Source: Anaerococcus sp.
Lineage (GTDB): Bacteria; Bacillota; Clostridia; Tissierellales; Peptoniphilaceae
Length of the DNA stretch: 64,000 nt
Direction of reading: 5' to 3'
Assembly: GCA_030532385.1 (NCBI GenBank)
Contig: JAUNLG010000009.1
Coordinates: forward strand, 470-64,469
The translations under genes and the position numbers were made by a program. The notes under the pieces are model-generated. The model saw only the letters and a program-made list of their open reading frames with translations. It searched no databases and was not told the origin of the DNA. Shown here in pieces: positions 8,169-16,460 of the stretch. How positions within the stretch are numbered: position 1 is the first letter of the stretch; each line of letters starts with the position of its first letter.

Positions 8169-8563
8169 TAGAAGTTTTGAATGTAGGTTAGGTAGTTCTC
8201 ATAGACCTTGGTGTAACCTTCTTCTATCAAGGATTCTATGACATAGTCTTTGATTTCTGAAGTCCTATAGACTTTTCTAGGAAGTTCGTCTAATTTCCTG
8301 TCCACATCTGATAGGATTATGGCAAGGTCTGAGGTATTAAGGGCTGCCTTGGCATCTCCTGCGGCATTTTTTATAGACCTTTCAAGTTTTTCTGGATCAT
8401 ATTTTTCTATGTCTCCATTTTTCTTTATAACCAGGGTATCTTCTGGTTTCAAAAATTGATTAACCACTTCAATCTCAAGCTTATTTAGCTCATCCTTTAG
8501 GTCATTGATTGAAATATTGTTTTCTTTTAAGTAGTTTACTACAAGATCGCTAAGTTTTGACAT
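8168..8563 (-). CDS. Free-standing ATP-cone domain protein
   Basis: 131 residues. From about residue 43 the sequence TLVIKKNGDIEKYDPEKLERSIKNAA is typical of the ATP-cone, the nucleotide-sensing domain found at the N-terminus of ribonucleotide reductases and in NrdR. There is no zinc ribbon as in NrdR and no reductase part. The first 40 residues are a short helical segment. It is transcribed with rlmH and the DJ-1 gene. A nucleotide-sensing or regulatory role is an inference; no partner is evident nearby. Confidence 0.7.
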   Translation of the reverse strand: MSKLSDLVVNYLKENNISINDLKDELNKLEIEVVNQFLKPEDTLVIKKNGDIEKYDPEKLERSIKNAAGDAKAALNTSDLAIILSDVDRKLDELPRKVYRTSEIKDYVIESLIEEGYTKVYENYLTYIQNF

Positions 8564-8600
8564 ATTACCTCCTATGGATCCTCTTTACCTTTATACCCAA

Positions 8601-8630
8601 AAATAAAGAAGCCCTGGGGACTTCTTTATT
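8601..8630 (-). terminator. Terminator of the MacB-like ABC operon
   Basis: AATAAAGAAG (8602-8611) pairs with CTTCTTTATT (8621-8630) across a 9-base loop, followed by A/T-rich sequence. It lies 9 bp past the permease stop codon. Confidence 0.75.
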
Positions 8631-8638
8631 TTGCTTAT

Positions 8639-10015
8639 TTAATTTGCCCTAAGAACTTCTATGGCCGATAGTTTGGTTGCCCTTCTTGCTGGTATATAGC
8701 CTGCAAGGACTCCAACTAGGGCTGAAAATCCCACCCCTACTAGGGCTAGCCATAGGGGAATTACTATTATCTCACTAGGTCCACCTGGGCCAAAAAGGCC
8801 GCTACTTGCAAAGATTCCATTTATTACAAGACCTACCAAAAGGGAGATTATAAGGCCTATTAGGCCACCAAAAAATCCTATAAAGCCTGATTCTATAAGA
8901 AACATGGACCTTATATCCTTGATTGATGCTCCTATTACCTTCATTACTCCAATTTCTTTTTGCCTTTCATAGATACTCATAAGCATGGTATTTATGATTC
9001 CTATGGCTGAGACTATAAAGGCAACCGATCCAATACCACCAAAGATTAGGGTAATTATTAGGTTGGTTTGCTTGATTTCATCTGCCATACCTAGGTCAGT
9101 CCTTGTTTGAAAGCCCTTGTCTATTATGGCCTTATTTATTTCTTCTAGCCTTTCTGGATCATCTATTACAACTCTTAGGTTATCATATTGGATACTATCA
9201 CCCTTCTTTTCGATTGGGTTGCCCATCTCATCCATCTCAAAGCTTAGGCTAGGCATGGATATCTTCTTGTCTTCTTCTAATAATCTTTTATATAAGGACT
9301 CGTTGGTTATTATAGTCCAAGAATTTATAAAAGAATTGCTATTTAGCCTACCGGCTATGGCTATGTCTATATCTACATAAGGTGGCTTGGATGAATCTAG
9401 GCTAGGGTCTTCTAAGTTTTCATTGCCAAAGTTTACCCCATCATCATTCATATCATCCTTATAGCCTAGTCTTAAAATATAATTGTGGTTTGTATAGTCA
9501 AAGTCTTCCACAGGCTCTGACATGAAGTAGTCTCCTTGGTTTATCATTCGTGAAACCTGGACTCCAGGTCCAAGTATTATTTTATCATCATCATTTGGCA
9601 AAATTTTGCTACCTGATTCAAACATGTCTGCTGTAAGCTCATCTATTACATAATCTGGCACTACTTCTATGGGTGCTTGTATAGAGTAAGCTTCATCATC
9701 CTTGGTATAGATTTCTTGAAAGAAGCTTTTTGATGGCATTACCACCTTGACTCCTTTTACAGATTTCAATTTATTGATGGTAGCCTCGTTGATCTTTGTA
9801 GATCCTCCAGATCTTTCTGTAAGAATATCTATAGATGTCAAAGACCCAAAGGAGTCTAGGAGGTCTTCTTGTTGCCTGTTGATTCCTTGGGAGAAGGCAA
9901 GCATTAGGATGATGGATGTGGCTCCTATGACTACCGATAGGATAGTTAGGATGGTCCTTGACTTACGTCTGGACAAGTTTCTTAAGGAAAGCTCAAGCCT
10001 ATCTTTAATCCTCAT
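8639..10015 (-). CDS. MacB/FtsX-type ABC transporter permease
   Basis: 458 residues. One transmembrane helix lies near the N-terminus (about residues 18-42, after RNLSRRKSRTILTILSVVIG). A ~270-residue extracytoplasmic MacB-like periplasmic core domain follows, then three C-terminal helices (about 320-345, 370-395 and 415-440), and the tail ends GYIPARRATKLSAIEVLRAN, the FtsX signature. With the ATPase and the CARDB-type protein it forms a mechanotransmission-type exporter; the substrate could be a peptide, lipid or lipoprotein. The start overlaps the upstream gene by 11 bp. Confidence 0.9.
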   Translation of the reverse strand: MRIKDRLELSLRNLSRRKSRTILTILSVVIGATSIILMLAFSQGINRQQEDLLDSFGSLTSIDILTERSGGSTKINEATINKLKSVKGVKVVMPSKSFFQEIYTKDDEAYSIQAPIEVVPDYVIDELTADMFESGSKILPNDDDKIILGPGVQVSRMINQGDYFMSEPVEDFDYTNHNYILRLGYKDDMNDDGVNFGNENLEDPSLDSSKPPYVDIDIAIAGRLNSNSFINSWTIITNESLYKRLLEEDKKISMPSLSFEMDEMGNPIEKKGDSIQYDNLRVVIDDPERLEEINKAIIDKGFQTRTDLGMADEIKQTNLIITLIFGGIGSVAFIVSAIGIINTMLMSIYERQKEIGVMKVIGASIKDIRSMFLIESGFIGFFGGLIGLIISLLVGLVINGIFASSGLFGPGGPSEIIVIPLWLALVGVGFSALVGVLAGYIPARRATKLSAIEVLRAN

Positions 10016-11036
10016 CTTCTAAGGTCAACTCCTCTTCTTCTTTTTTTGCTTTTCTCTTTTTTCTAATCAAAACTAGGCCAAGGATGGCTAAAACCAAAAG
10101 ACCTATCCAAAGGAAGGGACTTGTTAGGATTGACCCTTGGCCCTCTTCTGGGTAGGGCTCTCCTATTAGCTCTCCTGTTTCAGGATCAACCATGCCCTCT
10201 TCTCCTGTCATATCAAAGCCTGGCATTGATTCTCCCTTAAAGTCCTTGGTCTGGGTGTGGACTTTTCCTGTAGAATCCTCATAGGTAACTTCTACCTGGC
10301 CCTTTACTTCTCCCTCGCTATCAGGAGTTATGGTAAATGAATAGGTCTCTTGGGTTCCTTGGTTGAAGTTTCCTATAAAGCGTTCTTCTTCATCAAGGGT
10401 AAAGCCCTCACCGGTAACCTTGGCCATAAAGGTATTTAGGTTATCCTTGCCGGTGTTATAGATATTGACTGATATATTTGTAGGTTGGCCTGCTATTAGC
10501 TCATCCATCTTTACCTTGCCAAAGTTTACCTTGGCCTCTTGGACTACAGGTATGCCTATGGCCTCTGTTGTCTTATATTGGTTGCCTAGGTAGTCTTCAT
10601 ATTCCATGGTTAGGTTTATGACATAAGGACCTGGGTTGGCATTGGGTAGGACATTCATCTTTATTTCTTTGGTGGAAGTATTCCAAGGGTAAAGGGCTGC
10701 TAGGTAGAAGGTATTTGACCTATCAACTGGAGTAAAAACTGACCCATCGCTTACAAGGTTGGTGTTGCCTTGGGCTTGGGGAGCTGATACTAGGGTTTGG
10801 TCTATGGTTACCTTAAGGTTATAAATAGTATGTTGGTTGTTGGTGTTATAGAGGGTAAAGGAGAGGTAGAAGTCATCTCCTGCCTCAACCATACTTGGAT
10901 TTAGGTCATAGTTAGAGATTATAAGCTTAGGTTGGTTTTTTATTGGTCCTCCTAGGTCTCCTCCTTGACCTAATCCTTGGTTGTCTAATCCTTCTTCAAA
11001 GTTGCCATTGGTGGTTGCGTCTGATCCTGTCATCAT
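10005..11036 (-). CDS. CARDB/S-layer-like protein with a C-terminal membrane anchor
   Basis: 343 residues made of beta-rich CARDB-type modules (about residues 35-160 and 165-275) and a single C-terminal helix (about 305-325) followed by a basic tail, RKKRKAKK. Proteins of this type accompany MacB-like ABC exporters and are thought to act outside the membrane. Unusually there is no signal peptide: the N-terminus is [13 protein letters not shown], polar and Gly/Asn-rich. The start is well supported (GAGG upstream, overlap with the ATPase stop), and the frame is closed by a TGA 15 bp further up. How the domain is exported is unclear. Confidence 0.75.
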   Translation of the reverse strand: MMTGSDATTNGNFEEGLDNQGLGQGGDLGGPIKNQPKLIISNYDLNPSMVEAGDDFYLSFTLYNTNNQHTIYNLKVTIDQTLVSAPQAQGNTNLVSDGSVFTPVDRSNTFYLAALYPWNTSTKEIKMNVLPNANPGPYVINLTMEYEDYLGNQYKTTEAIGIPVVQEAKVNFGKVKMDELIAGQPTNISVNIYNTGKDNLNTFMAKVTGEGFTLDEEERFIGNFNQGTQETYSFTITPDSEGEVKGQVEVTYEDSTGKVHTQTKDFKGESMPGFDMTGEEGMVDPETGELIGEPYPEEGQGSILTSPFLWIGLLVLAILGLVLIRKKRKAKKEEEELTLEDED

Positions 11037-11743
11037 TTTTCTAATACCTCATCAATTGTTAATCTTTCGTGGACTTTTTCTAATTTTCCATCTCTCATAA
11101 AAAGGGTCTTGTCTGCAAAATCTGTCATCTCTTCATCGTGGGTTACCATGATAAAGGTCTGGTTGTTTTTGCTAGTAATTTCTTTAATTAGGCTCATGAC
11201 CTCAAAGCTAGTCTTGGTATCAAGGTTACCTGTAGGCTCATCTGCAAATATTATTGGAGGGTTGCCTACAAAGGCACGGGCTATGGATACCCTTTGCTGC
11301 TGGCCTCCTGATAGCTCACTAGGCTTATTGTTCATCCTTCCTTCAAGACCTACTTGTTTTAGTATCTTATAGGCCTCCTTCTTCCTATCACTTTTGCTAA
11401 GTCCCTTAAAGGTAAGGGGTAGGGAGACATTCTCCCAGGCTGATAGGTGGGGTAAGAGGTTATAGGATTGAAAGACAAAGCCAATATTTAGGTTTCTAAA
11501 CTTGGTAATCTCATCTTCAGATAATTGGGTTAGGTCAAGTTTGCCATAGCTAATATGGCCCTTACTTGGTCTTTCAAGACCTGCAAGCATATTAAGTAGG
11601 GTTGATTTACCAGACCCACTGGTTCCTAAAAGGGCTACAAATTCTCCCTTTTCTATATTAAGGTCTACCCCATCTAGGGCCCTTATTATTGTCGATCCTA
11701 CCTTATAGTATTTCTTAAGATTTCTAATTTCTATAAGACTCAT
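11033..11743 (-). CDS. LolD/MacB-type ABC transporter ATPase
   Basis: 236 residues with the Walker [10 protein letters not shown] (about residues 41-49), Q-loop [10 protein letters not shown], signature [14 protein letters not shown], Walker [13 protein letters not shown] and switch His in VTHDEE. It belongs to the MacB/LolD/FtsE branch of ATPases that drive FtsX-type permeases. It is the first gene of a three-gene operon (ATPase, CARDB protein, permease) with overlapping junctions, expressed from a consensus promoter at 11842-11870. Confidence 0.93.
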   Translation of the reverse strand: MSLIEIRNLKKYYKVGSTIIRALDGVDLNIEKGEFVALLGTSGSGKSTLLNMLAGLERPSKGHISYGKLDLTQLSEDEITKFRNLNIGFVFQSYNLLPHLSAWENVSLPLTFKGLSKSDRKKEAYKILKQVGLEGRMNNKPSELSGGQQQRVSIARAFVGNPPIIFADEPTGNLDTKTSFEVMSLIKEITSKNNQTFIMVTHDEEMTDFADKTLFMRDGKLEKVHERLTIDEVLEK

Positions 11744-11769
11744 GGTGTTCCTATCTTCTTTCTCTTATG

Positions 11770-11870
11770 TATCTTGGATAAGTTTTGCTTATCCTTGGTA
11801 AAGTTTCTATAGTGTTATACGATACACCAAACACTAAAACTATTATATCAGCAAGTTAAATTTTTTTCAA
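11770..11870 (-). promoter_or_regulatory. Promoter and possible operator of the MacB-like operon
   Basis: On the minus strand TTGAAA (11865-11870), a 17-bp spacer and TATAAT (11842-11847) make a near-perfect housekeeping promoter. Just downstream is an inverted repeat AGTGTT-N13-AACACT (11811-11835), placed where a repressor would block initiation. Further on, GGATAAG-TTTT-GCTTATCC (11776-11794) forms a stem-loop in the 5' leader. The regulator is not identified. Confidence 0.7.
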
Positions 11871-11876
11871 TATCTC

Positions 11877-12314
11877 TTATTCTCTTTTTATCTCTCCCCT
11901 ATCTAGGTAGTAGGTTATCTCTTTGTAAATTCCATCATAGATTTTAAAGATCTCTGTCATGGATGCTGATAGGCCATCCATCTTTTTCATCCTTTCATAG
12001 CCATCCCAAAAAAGCTTTCCCTCCCTATTTTCTTTAATCAAGTCTCCTTTAAAATCATTAGTCTTATACAAAAATCCTAGGTCCCTTTTATCTTCATAGA
12101 CCCAGGAGATGATTCCAACGAAGGTGATTTCTCCTATATCTAGGTTGGTTTCTTCCTTAGCCTCCCTTCTTACAGATGAGCTTATGGATTCCCCATCCAT
12201 TACTTTGCCCCCTGGAAAGGTAAGGCCTTCCCAGCCTTCTTTTTTGACCTTATCAAGGATAAGGAACTTTCCCTTATCTTCTATCATTAGCATATTCATC
12301 AGTCTTGTTTTCAT
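11877..12314 (-). CDS. Nudix hydrolase, MutT-like
   Basis: 145 residues. The Nudix box G-x5-E-x7-REUxEExGU is present as GGKVMDGESISSSV then RREAKEETNLDI (about residues 34-59), followed by the WVYEDKRDLGFLYKT strand. It hydrolyses a nucleoside diphosphate linked to another moiety; 8-oxo-dGTP is the common substrate of the 2-Met MutT-like group, but this is not certain. The start was moved to the ATG at 12314 because AAAGGAGG stands just before it; an in-frame ATG 27 bp upstream lacks such a site and falls in the ileS terminator. Confidence 0.85.
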   Translation of the reverse strand: MKTRLMNMLMIEDKGKFLILDKVKKEGWEGLTFPGGKVMDGESISSSVRREAKEETNLDIGEITFVGIISWVYEDKRDLGFLYKTNDFKGDLIKENREGKLFWDGYERMKKMDGLSASMTEIFKIYDGIYKEITYYLDRGEIKRE

Positions 12315-12330
12315 AAGTCCTCCTTTATAT

Positions 12331-12362
12331 AAAAAAGCCAAAACCCCTTTGGATTTTGGCTT
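12331..12362 (-). terminator. Intrinsic terminator of ileS
   Basis: AAGCCAAAA (12335-12343) pairs with TTTTGGCTT (12354-12362), followed on the minus strand by a T run. It starts 5 bp past the ileS stop. Confidence 0.85.
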
Positions 12363-12366
12363 CTTC

Positions 12367-15300
12367 TTATAGTCTTTCTAGCTTTATTTCTACACTCTTA
12401 TCATTTAGGCTTATAGGTTCTTGGCCTAGGTTTTCAAAGCTTATTTCTTCTGCTAGGGTTTCTTTCTTTATCTCTTGGCTAAATCTTTCTATAGATTCTT
12501 TTAGGTCATCATCTGCATAATAGGTTATTTTGATCTTATCTGTTAGGTCATAGCCATTGTCTTTTCTCATATTTTGAATTTTTGAGATAAATTCTCTAGC
12601 ATAACCTTCATCTAAGAGGTCCTTACTTATTTCTGTATCTAGGATTACAAAGACATTGCCATCCATTTCTACATCAAAGCCTTCCTTGGCAGATATTCTT
12701 ATATCAAGGTAGTCCTTGCTTATTTCATATTCTTCTTCCCCTAGGGAAATCTTTACAGGGCCTTCTTCTACTTGGCTTATAAAGTCCTTGGCATCAACTT
12801 GACTTAAGAATTTGGCAAAGTCATTGACCTTGGATTGGAAAATCCTTCCTACTTTTCTAAAGTCTGGTTTGAGGAAGTAGTCCATAAAGGCAGCTAGGTC
12901 TGATTCAAAGCTTACTTGTTTTATATTAAGTTCTTCTTTGATTAATCCTGTCAAATCTCCTAGGACTTTCTCATAGGCTCCATCTACTATGATCTTAGAT
13001 AAAGGTTGGCGGACTTTGATTGCTTCCTTCTCCCTGCTAGCCCTACCTAGGTTTACGATCTTTCTTACAAGGGCCATGGCTTCTTCTAGGTCCTTATCGA
13101 TTAGGTCTTCATCAACCTCTGGAAGGTAGGCTGTATGAACTGTCTTCTCATCTGTAAGGGACCTATAGACTTCTTCTGCAAGGTATGGGGTTATAGGGGC
13201 TATTAGCTTACTTAGGGTTATTAGACTTTCGTAAGTTGTCTTATAGACTGCCTTTTTGCTAGCATCTATATCAGACTTCCAGAACCTTTTTCTATTTCTT
13301 CTTATATACCAGTTTGATAGGTCCTCTACTACAAAGTCTGATATCATATGGACAACCTTGTTGTAGTCAAAGACATCCATGGCTTCATAGTAGTCTTTTA
13401 CTAGGGTATTTAATTTTGATAAGAGCCATCTATCTATCTTTTCATAGGAAAGATCATCGAAAGATCTTATATCATCAAGGCTTAGGCCATCAGTGTTGGC
13501 ATAAAGGCCAAAGAAGTTATAGACATTTTCAAAGGTCCTAAAGAAGTTATTTCTTACTTCTACTAGGCCTTTTTCATCAAATTTTGTTTGCATCCATGGT
13601 GGGGATACATAAAGGGAGTAAAATCTTACAGCATCTGCCCCATACTTATCAAAAAGTGTGAAAGGATCTAGGGTATTACCCTTAGACTTACTCATCTTTT
13701 GGCCATTCTTGTCAACTACTAGGTCATTTACTAAGACATTTTTGTAAGGGGCCTTGCCTGTTGTTAGGGTTGATATAGCCATTAGGGAGTAGAACCATCC
13801 TCTAGTTTGGTCAATTCCCTCGCAGATAAAGTCTGCTGGATAATAATTCTCAAAGGCTTCTTTGTTTTCAAATGGATAATGAAGTTGGGCAAATGGCATG
13901 GCTCCTGAGTCAAACCACACATCTATAACATCATCTACCCTCTTCATGGTTGATCCACACTTATCACACTTGATACTTACCCTATCTACATAAGGTCTGT
14001 GAAGCTCTATATCTTCAGATATATCCTCTAGGGCACGGTCTTTTAGCTCTTTTCTAGAACCTACTGTATCTAGATGGCCGCAGTCTTCACACCTCCAGAT
14101 ATTTAGTGGGGTTCCCCAATACCTAGACCTTGATATAGCCCAGTCTTTTACATTTTCAAGCCAGTTGCCAAATCTTTTTTCCCCAATAGTTGGTGGGAAC
14201 CAGTTTACCTCTTTATTATTTGCAACCATCTTTTCTGAAAACTTACTCATCTCTATATACCAAGATGGTTTAGCATAATATACTAGGGGTGTTCCACACC
14301 TCCAGCAGTGAGGGTAGTTGTGCTCTATGGTTTCTTTGTTAAAGACCTTGCCCTCTTCTCTTAGGTAATGCCAGATCTTTTCGTTGGTATCAAAGATAAA
14401 TTCACCCTTCCAAGGAGTTTCGGTAAAGTTACCCTTTAGGTCAACTGGTTGGAGGAAGGCTAGCTTATATTTTCTTCCTATTTGATAGTCATCCTCACCA
14501 AAGGCTGGAGCTGAGTGAACTATACCAGTACCATCTTCTGCTGATACATAATCTGCCAAGGTTATGATAAAGGCCTTATCTTCACCTGGGTCTACGAAAG
14601 GCATAAGTTGGTCATATTCTTGGTATTCAAGGTCTTTTCCCTTCATTTCTTCTACTATCTCATATTCCCTATCTCCCATTAGTTTTTCGCTTAGGGTTTT
14701 TGCAAAATAGTAGTAGGCATCATCTTCTTTGACATAGGCCTTGACATAGGTTAGGCCTGGATTTACTGATAGGGCTACGTTTGATGGAAGGGTCCATGGG
14801 GTTGTAGTCCAGGCTAAGAAATATTCATTTTCAGTATCTTTTTTCTTAAATTTGACTGTTAGGGTTATGGTCTTATCCATTTGGTAGCCTTGGGCAACCT
14901 CATGGCTTGCAAGTCCTGTTCCACACCTTGGGCAATATGGCATGACCTTGGCTCCCTCGTATATGTAGCCATTTTTGAAGGCCTTATCTAAAAGGTACCA
15001 TTCTGTTTCTATATAGTCATTGTCCATGGTTACATAAGGATTATCCATATCATAAAGGAAGGCCATCCTATCTGACATATCTCTCCATTGGTCCCTATAT
15101 TTCCAAACAGATTCTTTACATAGTTGGTTGAATTTTTCTATACCAAATTCTTCTATATCATTTTTATCATGAAAGCCAAGTTGCTTTTCTACTTCTATCT
15201 CTACAGGTAGGCCGTGGGTATCCCAGCCTGCTTTTTTGAGGACCTTCTTGCCCTTCATATTTTGATACCTACTTGTCATATCCTTTAGGGTCCTTGCTAT

Positions 15301-15480
15301 GACATGGTGGATACCTGGCTTTCCATTGGCTGTTGGTGGCCCATCATAGGTTATATAGACATCCTTACCCTCTCTAGTTTCAAAGGTTAGGTCTAGTAGG
15401 TCTATATCATTCCAATACTTAGTGAGTTTGCTTTCTCTTTCTTTGACATTTTTTCCATCTAGGGACTTAAATTCTGCCAT
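12367..15480 (-). CDS. ileS: Isoleucyl-tRNA synthetase
   Basis: 1037 residues; attaches isoleucine to tRNA-Ile. The class I HIGH signature is GPPTANGKPGIHH (about residues 47-59) and the KMSKS loop is QKMSKSKGNT (about 595-604). The editing (CP1) domain holds TTTPWTLPSN. Zinc-type Cys motifs occur at CPRCGTG (about 183) and CEDCGH/CDKCGS. Length and layout fit the long eukaryote-like IleRS form, which is often less sensitive to mupirocin; that property is inferred only from the family type. The gene is preceded by an Ile-specific T-box and ends at its own terminator. Confidence 0.97.
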   Translation of the reverse strand: MAEFKSLDGKNVKERESKLTKYWNDIDLLDLTFETREGKDVYITYDGPPTANGKPGIHHVIARTLKDMTSRYQNMKGKKVLKKAGWDTHGLPVEIEVEKQLGFHDKNDIEEFGIEKFNQLCKESVWKYRDQWRDMSDRMAFLYDMDNPYVTMDNDYIETEWYLLDKAFKNGYIYEGAKVMPYCPRCGTGLASHEVAQGYQMDKTITLTVKFKKKDTENEYFLAWTTTPWTLPSNVALSVNPGLTYVKAYVKEDDAYYYFAKTLSEKLMGDREYEIVEEMKGKDLEYQEYDQLMPFVDPGEDKAFIITLADYVSAEDGTGIVHSAPAFGEDDYQIGRKYKLAFLQPVDLKGNFTETPWKGEFIFDTNEKIWHYLREEGKVFNKETIEHNYPHCWRCGTPLVYYAKPSWYIEMSKFSEKMVANNKEVNWFPPTIGEKRFGNWLENVKDWAISRSRYWGTPLNIWRCEDCGHLDTVGSRKELKDRALEDISEDIELHRPYVDRVSIKCDKCGSTMKRVDDVIDVWFDSGAMPFAQLHYPFENKEAFENYYPADFICEGIDQTRGWFYSLMAISTLTTGKAPYKNVLVNDLVVDKNGQKMSKSKGNTLDPFTLFDKYGADAVRFYSLYVSPPWMQTKFDEKGLVEVRNNFFRTFENVYNFFGLYANTDGLSLDDIRSFDDLSYEKIDRWLLSKLNTLVKDYYEAMDVFDYNKVVHMISDFVVEDLSNWYIRRNRKRFWKSDIDASKKAVYKTTYESLITLSKLIAPITPYLAEEVYRSLTDEKTVHTAYLPEVDEDLIDKDLEEAMALVRKIVNLGRASREKEAIKVRQPLSKIIVDGAYEKVLGDLTGLIKEELNIKQVSFESDLAAFMDYFLKPDFRKVGRIFQSKVNDFAKFLSQVDAKDFISQVEEGPVKISLGEEEYEISKDYLDIRISAKEGFDVEMDGNVFVILDTEISKDLLDEGYAREFISKIQNMRKDNGYDLTDKIKITYYADDDLKESIERFSQEIKKETLAEEISFENLGQEPISLNDKSVEIKLERL

Positions 15481-15502
15481 CGCTTCTCCTTTTTTCTTAC
15501 TT

Positions 15503-15700
15503 AAAAAAATAAACCATCCTAAAAAGGACGGTCCACCGTTTTAACAAACAATTTTAACGCAATCTAAACGTAATAAACTAACAATTCATTTATTAGACTA
15601 GAAGATGATCTTCACACCTAAGCCTCTGGCAACTTTCACCTTGCTTGCCTCTCTGTAAGATTAATTAGGGGCTACTCTTCTTCGTAGGCCTTATCAAATT
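15503..15700 (-). promoter_or_regulatory. T-box leader of ileS (Ile specifier)
   Basis: On the minus strand the leader starts with GAAGAAGAGTAG (stem I base), continues with the stem I terminal loops (GAGAGGCAAG ... GTTGCC), and has a specifier loop GTGAAG-ATC, Ile codon AUC. At the 3' end ACGGTGGACCGTCC is the T-box antiterminator core, and ACCGTCC / GGATGGT with a T run (15503-15532) is the terminator. Uncharged tRNA-Ile should favour read-through. The core reads GGTGG-ACCG, one base short of the usual GGTGGNACCG (see findings). Confidence 0.85.
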
Positions 15701-15712
15701 TTTCCTATATTT

Positions 15713-15740
15713 ATAATACTTATAAGTGGCCTTTTGTCAA
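15713..15740 (-). promoter_or_regulatory. Promoter of the ileS T-box transcript
   Basis: On the minus strand TTGACA (15735-15740) and TATTAT (15713-15718) are separated by 16 bp, placing initiation a few bases before the T-box stem I. Confidence 0.7.
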
Positions 15741-15750
15741 CATCAGCCCC

Positions 15751-16236
15751 TTAAATATGCCTTAGGATTTTAAATTTCTCTAAGTTGTAGACATCAAAGT
15801 CATCAAGGTTGGCCCTGTCCTTGGCATCTTCAAACATTTGATAGTCACTTTCATAATCATTCCTATAAACTATAACTGGGTTGTTGGCATAGTTTAAATA
15901 AAGGCCATCATAGACTCCAAAGTCTTCAAGTTTTGCTATAGGCCTTACCTTTCTTATCTCAAGGACTTGGATGTAGATATGATCAAGGTCTTCTTTTCTT
16001 AAGGCTAGGGCATTGTTAAAGATCCCTAGGTTTATACTTTCATTTATTATATCTAGGGCAATATTAGACCTGGTTGGATATATTGATCCTGCCCTTTCTC
16101 TGGTATCTTCCTTTTTTATCTCAATTATTACTCCATTGTGGTTATCCTCAAGGTCCTTATCATAATCATTTAGGATTTTTCCTGTATCTAGGTAGTATCT
16201 TAGGGCATCAAATGCCAGCTTTACTAATTTATCCAT
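15751..16236 (-). CDS. AMMECR1-like domain protein
   Basis: 161 residues. The segment GVIIEIKKEDTRERAGSIYP, the run of helices to about residue 85, and LALRKEDLDHIYIQVLEI follow the order of an AMMECR1 domain (FVTLKK...RGCIGS...LTPEELDDIEIEV), but the conserved GCIG is replaced by AGSIYP and the protein is short. The function of AMMECR1 proteins is poorly known. Start ATG follows GGGGT. It has no operon partner: metQ lies upstream behind a long-stem terminator, and the ileS leader lies downstream. Confidence 0.5.
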   Translation of the reverse strand: MDKLVKLAFDALRYYLDTGKILNDYDKDLEDNHNGVIIEIKKEDTRERAGSIYPTRSNIALDIINESINLGIFNNALALRKEDLDHIYIQVLEIRKVRPIAKLEDFGVYDGLYLNYANNPVIVYRNDYESDYQMFEDAKDRANLDDFDVYNLEKFKILRHI

Positions 16237-16311
16237 ATTTACCCCCGTTTTCCATATTTATCCTTATATACAAACTTACTTAAATTATACAAGTCTTATA
16301 AATTTTTTAAA

Positions 16312-16390
16312 GAAAAAGGCCCACATCCTAGGTCCCAAATAAAAAATTGCAAATTTGTGGAGAGATAATACTGACCTAGGACATGTGCCT
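16312..16390 (-). terminator. Long-stem inverted repeat downstream of metQ
   Basis: 18-bp imperfect arms (16317-16334 and 16373-16390, both containing CCTAGGTC or its complement) enclose a 38-base AT-rich loop, followed on the minus strand by a T run. It probably ends the metNIQ transcript, but the loop is longer than usual. Nothing else was seen in the 224 bp between metQ and the next gene. Confidence 0.6.
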
Positions 16391-16460
16391 TAATTTAGTA
16401 AACTTATTAGTTAATTATTTTACTATGGAATTATTATACTCTTTTTTTTATTTTTTACAA

